64,000 nt of DNA. Origin: Spirochaeta sp. UBA5339 (lineage in GTDB: Bacteria > Spirochaetota > Spirochaetia > DSM-2461). A program made the translations under genes and the position numbers. Below the pieces are notes generated by a model. It was not told the origin of the DNA, did no database searches, and was given only the letters and a program-made list of their open reading frames with translations. The DNA is taken from NCBI GenBank assembly GCA_002408085.1, contig DHQL01000027.1, positions 10,488-74,487 on the forward strand, given 5' to 3'. Of the stretch, positions 62,299-64,000 are shown one piece after another (position 1 is the first letter of the stretch; each line of letters starts with the position of its first letter).

Positions 62299-63288
62299 AT
62301 GCAGGGTTTTATTGACGAAACTCGACTCGAAGTGTATTCCGGAGAGGGGGGCGCAGGCTGTGTCTCCTTTCGCCGGGAAAAATATGTCCCCCAGGGCGGT
62401 CCGGACGGTGGTGACGGAGGTCGTGGGGGCAATGTCGTTTTTCAGGTTAAGAACAATCTGAAGACGCTTGTCCATCTCAATCGAAAACATGTTTACAGAG
62501 CAAAGAACGGTCAGGGCGGCATGGGCCGCCGTATGCACGGAAAGAACGGAGAGGATATAATCATCGAAGTTCCCCCGGGTACAATTGTCCGTGATTATCA
62601 GACCTCCGAGGTCCTGAAGGATTTCTCTGAAAATGTGGACGGTGAGCAGTGGGTATTTCTGCGGGGCGGAAACGGCGGCCAGGGGAACTGGCACTTTCGC
62701 ACGGCACGTCGTCAGACACCCCGTTTTGCTCAGCCCGGTACACCCGGGGAGTACGCCGAGATTAAACTGGAACTGAACCTGATTGCGGATATCGGCTTTG
62801 TCGGTTTTCCGTCGGTGGGTAAGTCCAGCCTTCTCAAGGCTCTGACAAATGCCAATCCCAAGGTGGCATCCTATCCCTTTACCACAAAGATTCCCAATCT
62901 GGGAATGCTGAGGATCGGTGAGAAGGATATTGTCCTTGCGGATATCCCGGGAATTATCGAGGGAGCCTCCCACGGTCTTGGACTGGGTTTCAGATTTCTG
63001 AAGCATATTGCCAGAACTGCGGGACTCGCCTTTATGATTGACCTGGGTGAAGAAGATTTTCATGATACCTATGCCAAGCTCCTTGTGGAGCTGAAAGAGT
63101 ATAATCCCGATCTCCTTGACAAGCCACGGCTTCTGCTGGGTACCAAGATGGATCTGGATGTTGCAAAGGATAATCTTGTAAAACTTCAGGAACTCTATCC
63201 TGAGGAGCATGTTATTCCCATTTCGGTTTTTTCCAGAGAAGGTCTGGATGAGCTGAAGATGGCAATGCTTAAAATGGCGCATAAATAA
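62299..63288 (+). CDS. obgE: ribosome-assembly GTPase ObgE
   Basis: A 329-residue GTPase. The Gly-rich Obg fold (YSGEGGAGCVSFRREKYVP, GGNGGQGNWHF) is followed by the G domain: G1 GFPSVGKSS, G3 DIPGI, G4 TKMD. The C-terminal OCT domain found in some Obg proteins is absent. Obg binds the 50S subunit and links assembly to nucleotide levels. Its stop overlaps nadD (TAATG). Confidence 0.96.
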   Translation: MQGFIDETRLEVYSGEGGAGCVSFRREKYVPQGGPDGGDGGRGGNVVFQVKNNLKTLVHLNRKHVYRAKNGQGGMGRRMHGKNGEDIIIEVPPGTIVRDYQTSEVLKDFSENVDGEQWVFLRGGNGGQGNWHFRTARRQTPRFAQPGTPGEYAEIKLELNLIADIGFVGFPSVGKSSLLKALTNANPKVASYPFTTKIPNLGMLRIGEKDIVLADIPGIIEGASHGLGLGFRFLKHIARTAGLAFMIDLGEEDFHDTYAKLLVELKEYNPDLLDKPRLLLGTKMDLDVAKDNLVKLQELYPEEHVIPISVFSREGLDELKMAMLKMAHK

Positions 63289-63860
63289 TGAAACTCATTA
63301 TGCTGGGGGGGACCTTCAATCCTCCCCATGTCGGCCATCTCAAAATTGCCGACGAAGTACGCCGTCACTTCGGCTACGATAGACTTGTTCTAGTCCCCTC
63401 CTACAGACCGGCTCACAAGAGTGTTGACCAGGAAGTCAGTTTTCATCATCGGATGAAGATGGTAGAGCTTTCGGTTCAGGGCTGGCCGGACACAGTTGTT
63501 TCAAGCTGCGAGCATGACCGCGGCGGAGTCTCCTATAGTATCGATACAATACTCTATCTCAAGGAACTCTATAAAGTGGAGGGGCGGCCCGGTCTTATTA
63601 TCGGGGATGATCTTGTTCCCGGTTTTGCCGGATGGCACAGGGCTGAAGAGCTTTCGGAGCTTGCAGATATTATAATCTGTCACCGGGGCAGGCCGGAAGA
63701 TTTGGATTTCCCCTTCCGCCACAGGTATTTTCAGAACACCATGGTGGAGGCCTCATCAACAGATATAAGAGAAGCCGTAAGGGCGGGGCAGGATGTTGCA
63801 GATCTGCTTCCTACTGCAGTCCTGGATTATATTCGCAGGGAAGGTCTATATGGAGCTTGA
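63288..63860 (+). CDS. nadD: nicotinate-nucleotide adenylyltransferase NadD
   Basis: A 190-residue enzyme making deamido-NAD from nicotinate mononucleotide and ATP. The nucleotidyl-transfer motif GGTFNPPHVGHLKIA contains the HxGH pair, and the ending ASSTDIREAV is the ISSTxIR motif. It starts on the obgE stop and overlaps the next gene by 11 bases. Confidence 0.95.
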   Translation: MKLIMLGGTFNPPHVGHLKIADEVRRHFGYDRLVLVPSYRPAHKSVDQEVSFHHRMKMVELSVQGWPDTVVSSCEHDRGGVSYSIDTILYLKELYKVEGRPGLIIGDDLVPGFAGWHRAEELSELADIIICHRGRPEDLDFPFRHRYFQNTMVEASSTDIREAVRAGQDVADLLPTAVLDYIRREGLYGA

Positions 63861-64000
63861 AGAGAAGCTGATCAGAAGGGGTGAGAGAAAACTGAGTCCC
63901 AGCCGCTGGAGTCACAGTCTCAGAACAGCCGAGTATGCCCTCTTTCTGGCGGACCATTACTCTCTGGAATGTCCCGTTCTCCGCTGCGCCGCTCTGGCAC
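63850..64000 (+). CDS. yqeK: YqeK-family HD-domain hydrolase, cut by the window edge
   Basis: The first 50 codons of an ATG-started gene inside the end of nadD. SRWSHSLRTAEYALFLADHY matches the opening of YqeK, whose HD-domain members split diadenosine tetraphosphate. The nadD-yqeK order is common. The rest, including the HD pair, lies outside the window. Confidence 0.8.
   Translation, partial: MELEEKLIRRGERKLSPSRWSHSLRTAEYALFLADHYSLECPVLRCAALA

Overview
This is a gene-dense chromosomal window (about 50 protein genes, two tRNA genes, GC-leaning codon use) from what looks like a free-living, motile spirochaete of the Spirochaeta/Oceanispirochaeta kind. The evidence is a DUF5312-type gene (a family I know mainly from spirochaetes), MinD-like ATPases, a flagellar rod operon, a methyl-accepting chemotaxis protein, an archaeal-type AspRS next to gatCAB, and a short secondary sigma factor. 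The genus is inferred from gene content, not proven. No prophage, insertion sequence or CRISPR array is visible; this is core genome.

Layout. 0.1-9 kb: a MinD-like ATPase; a class III nucleotidyl cyclase with a secreted two-repeat protein and a YgiQ radical SAM protein; a DjlA-like chaperone, a YitT membrane protein and the cmoA-cmoB tRNA wobble-modification pair. 9.3-18.3 kb: an M24 aminopeptidase P, an EamA transporter and gltBD glutamate synthase. 18.4-29.7 kb: a zinc-ribbon protein, a second MinD-like ATPase, then a translation block (gatCAB, aspS, asnS, rlmN) interrupted by a chemotaxis receptor and ending with a cyclic-nucleotide-binding protein. 29.7-36.3 kb, mostly minus strand: panE and pdxY, a folate/pterin operon (folE, folK, folB and a FolM-like reductase), and a CBS-DRTGG-DHH pyrophosphatase. 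36.3-45.8 kb: an NlpC/P60-like lipoprotein, DUF2797, an unknown protein, a CmpB-type membrane protein, a cation/proton antiporter fused to a PTS EIIA domain, a queuosine-precursor transporter with a long structured leader, a HAD hydrolase and a DEAD-box helicase. 45.8-49.3 kb: flgF-flgG-flgJ behind a sigma-28-like site, then a sigma factor gene behind an excellent sigma-54 (-24/-12) site. 49.3-64 kb: tsaD, apt, two identical tRNA-Gln(CUG) genes, carAB, cimA, DUF5312, argS, and the rplU-prp-rpmA-obgE-nadD-yqeK cluster, cut by the window edge.

The genes connect in several ways. gatCAB, an AspRS with residues associated with a relaxed tRNA choice, AsnRS and two tRNA-Gln genes describe how Gln- and Asn-tRNA are made. 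The cyclase and the cyclic-nucleotide-binding protein suggest second-messenger signalling. The sigma-54 site in front of the sigma gene suggests a sigma cascade like the RpoN-to-RpoS route of Borrelia.

The main items for a second look are the sigma cascade, promoters placed so that transcripts would be leaderless (asnS, tsaD, gatC, perhaps pdxY), a CUG start codon needed to retain catalytic residues of the pyrophosphatase, Prp protease beside an L27 without the extension it normally cleaves, and the leader of the queuosine transporter. Start codons were chosen by Shine-Dalgarno (SD) spacing where possible; many genes start with TTG or GTG.
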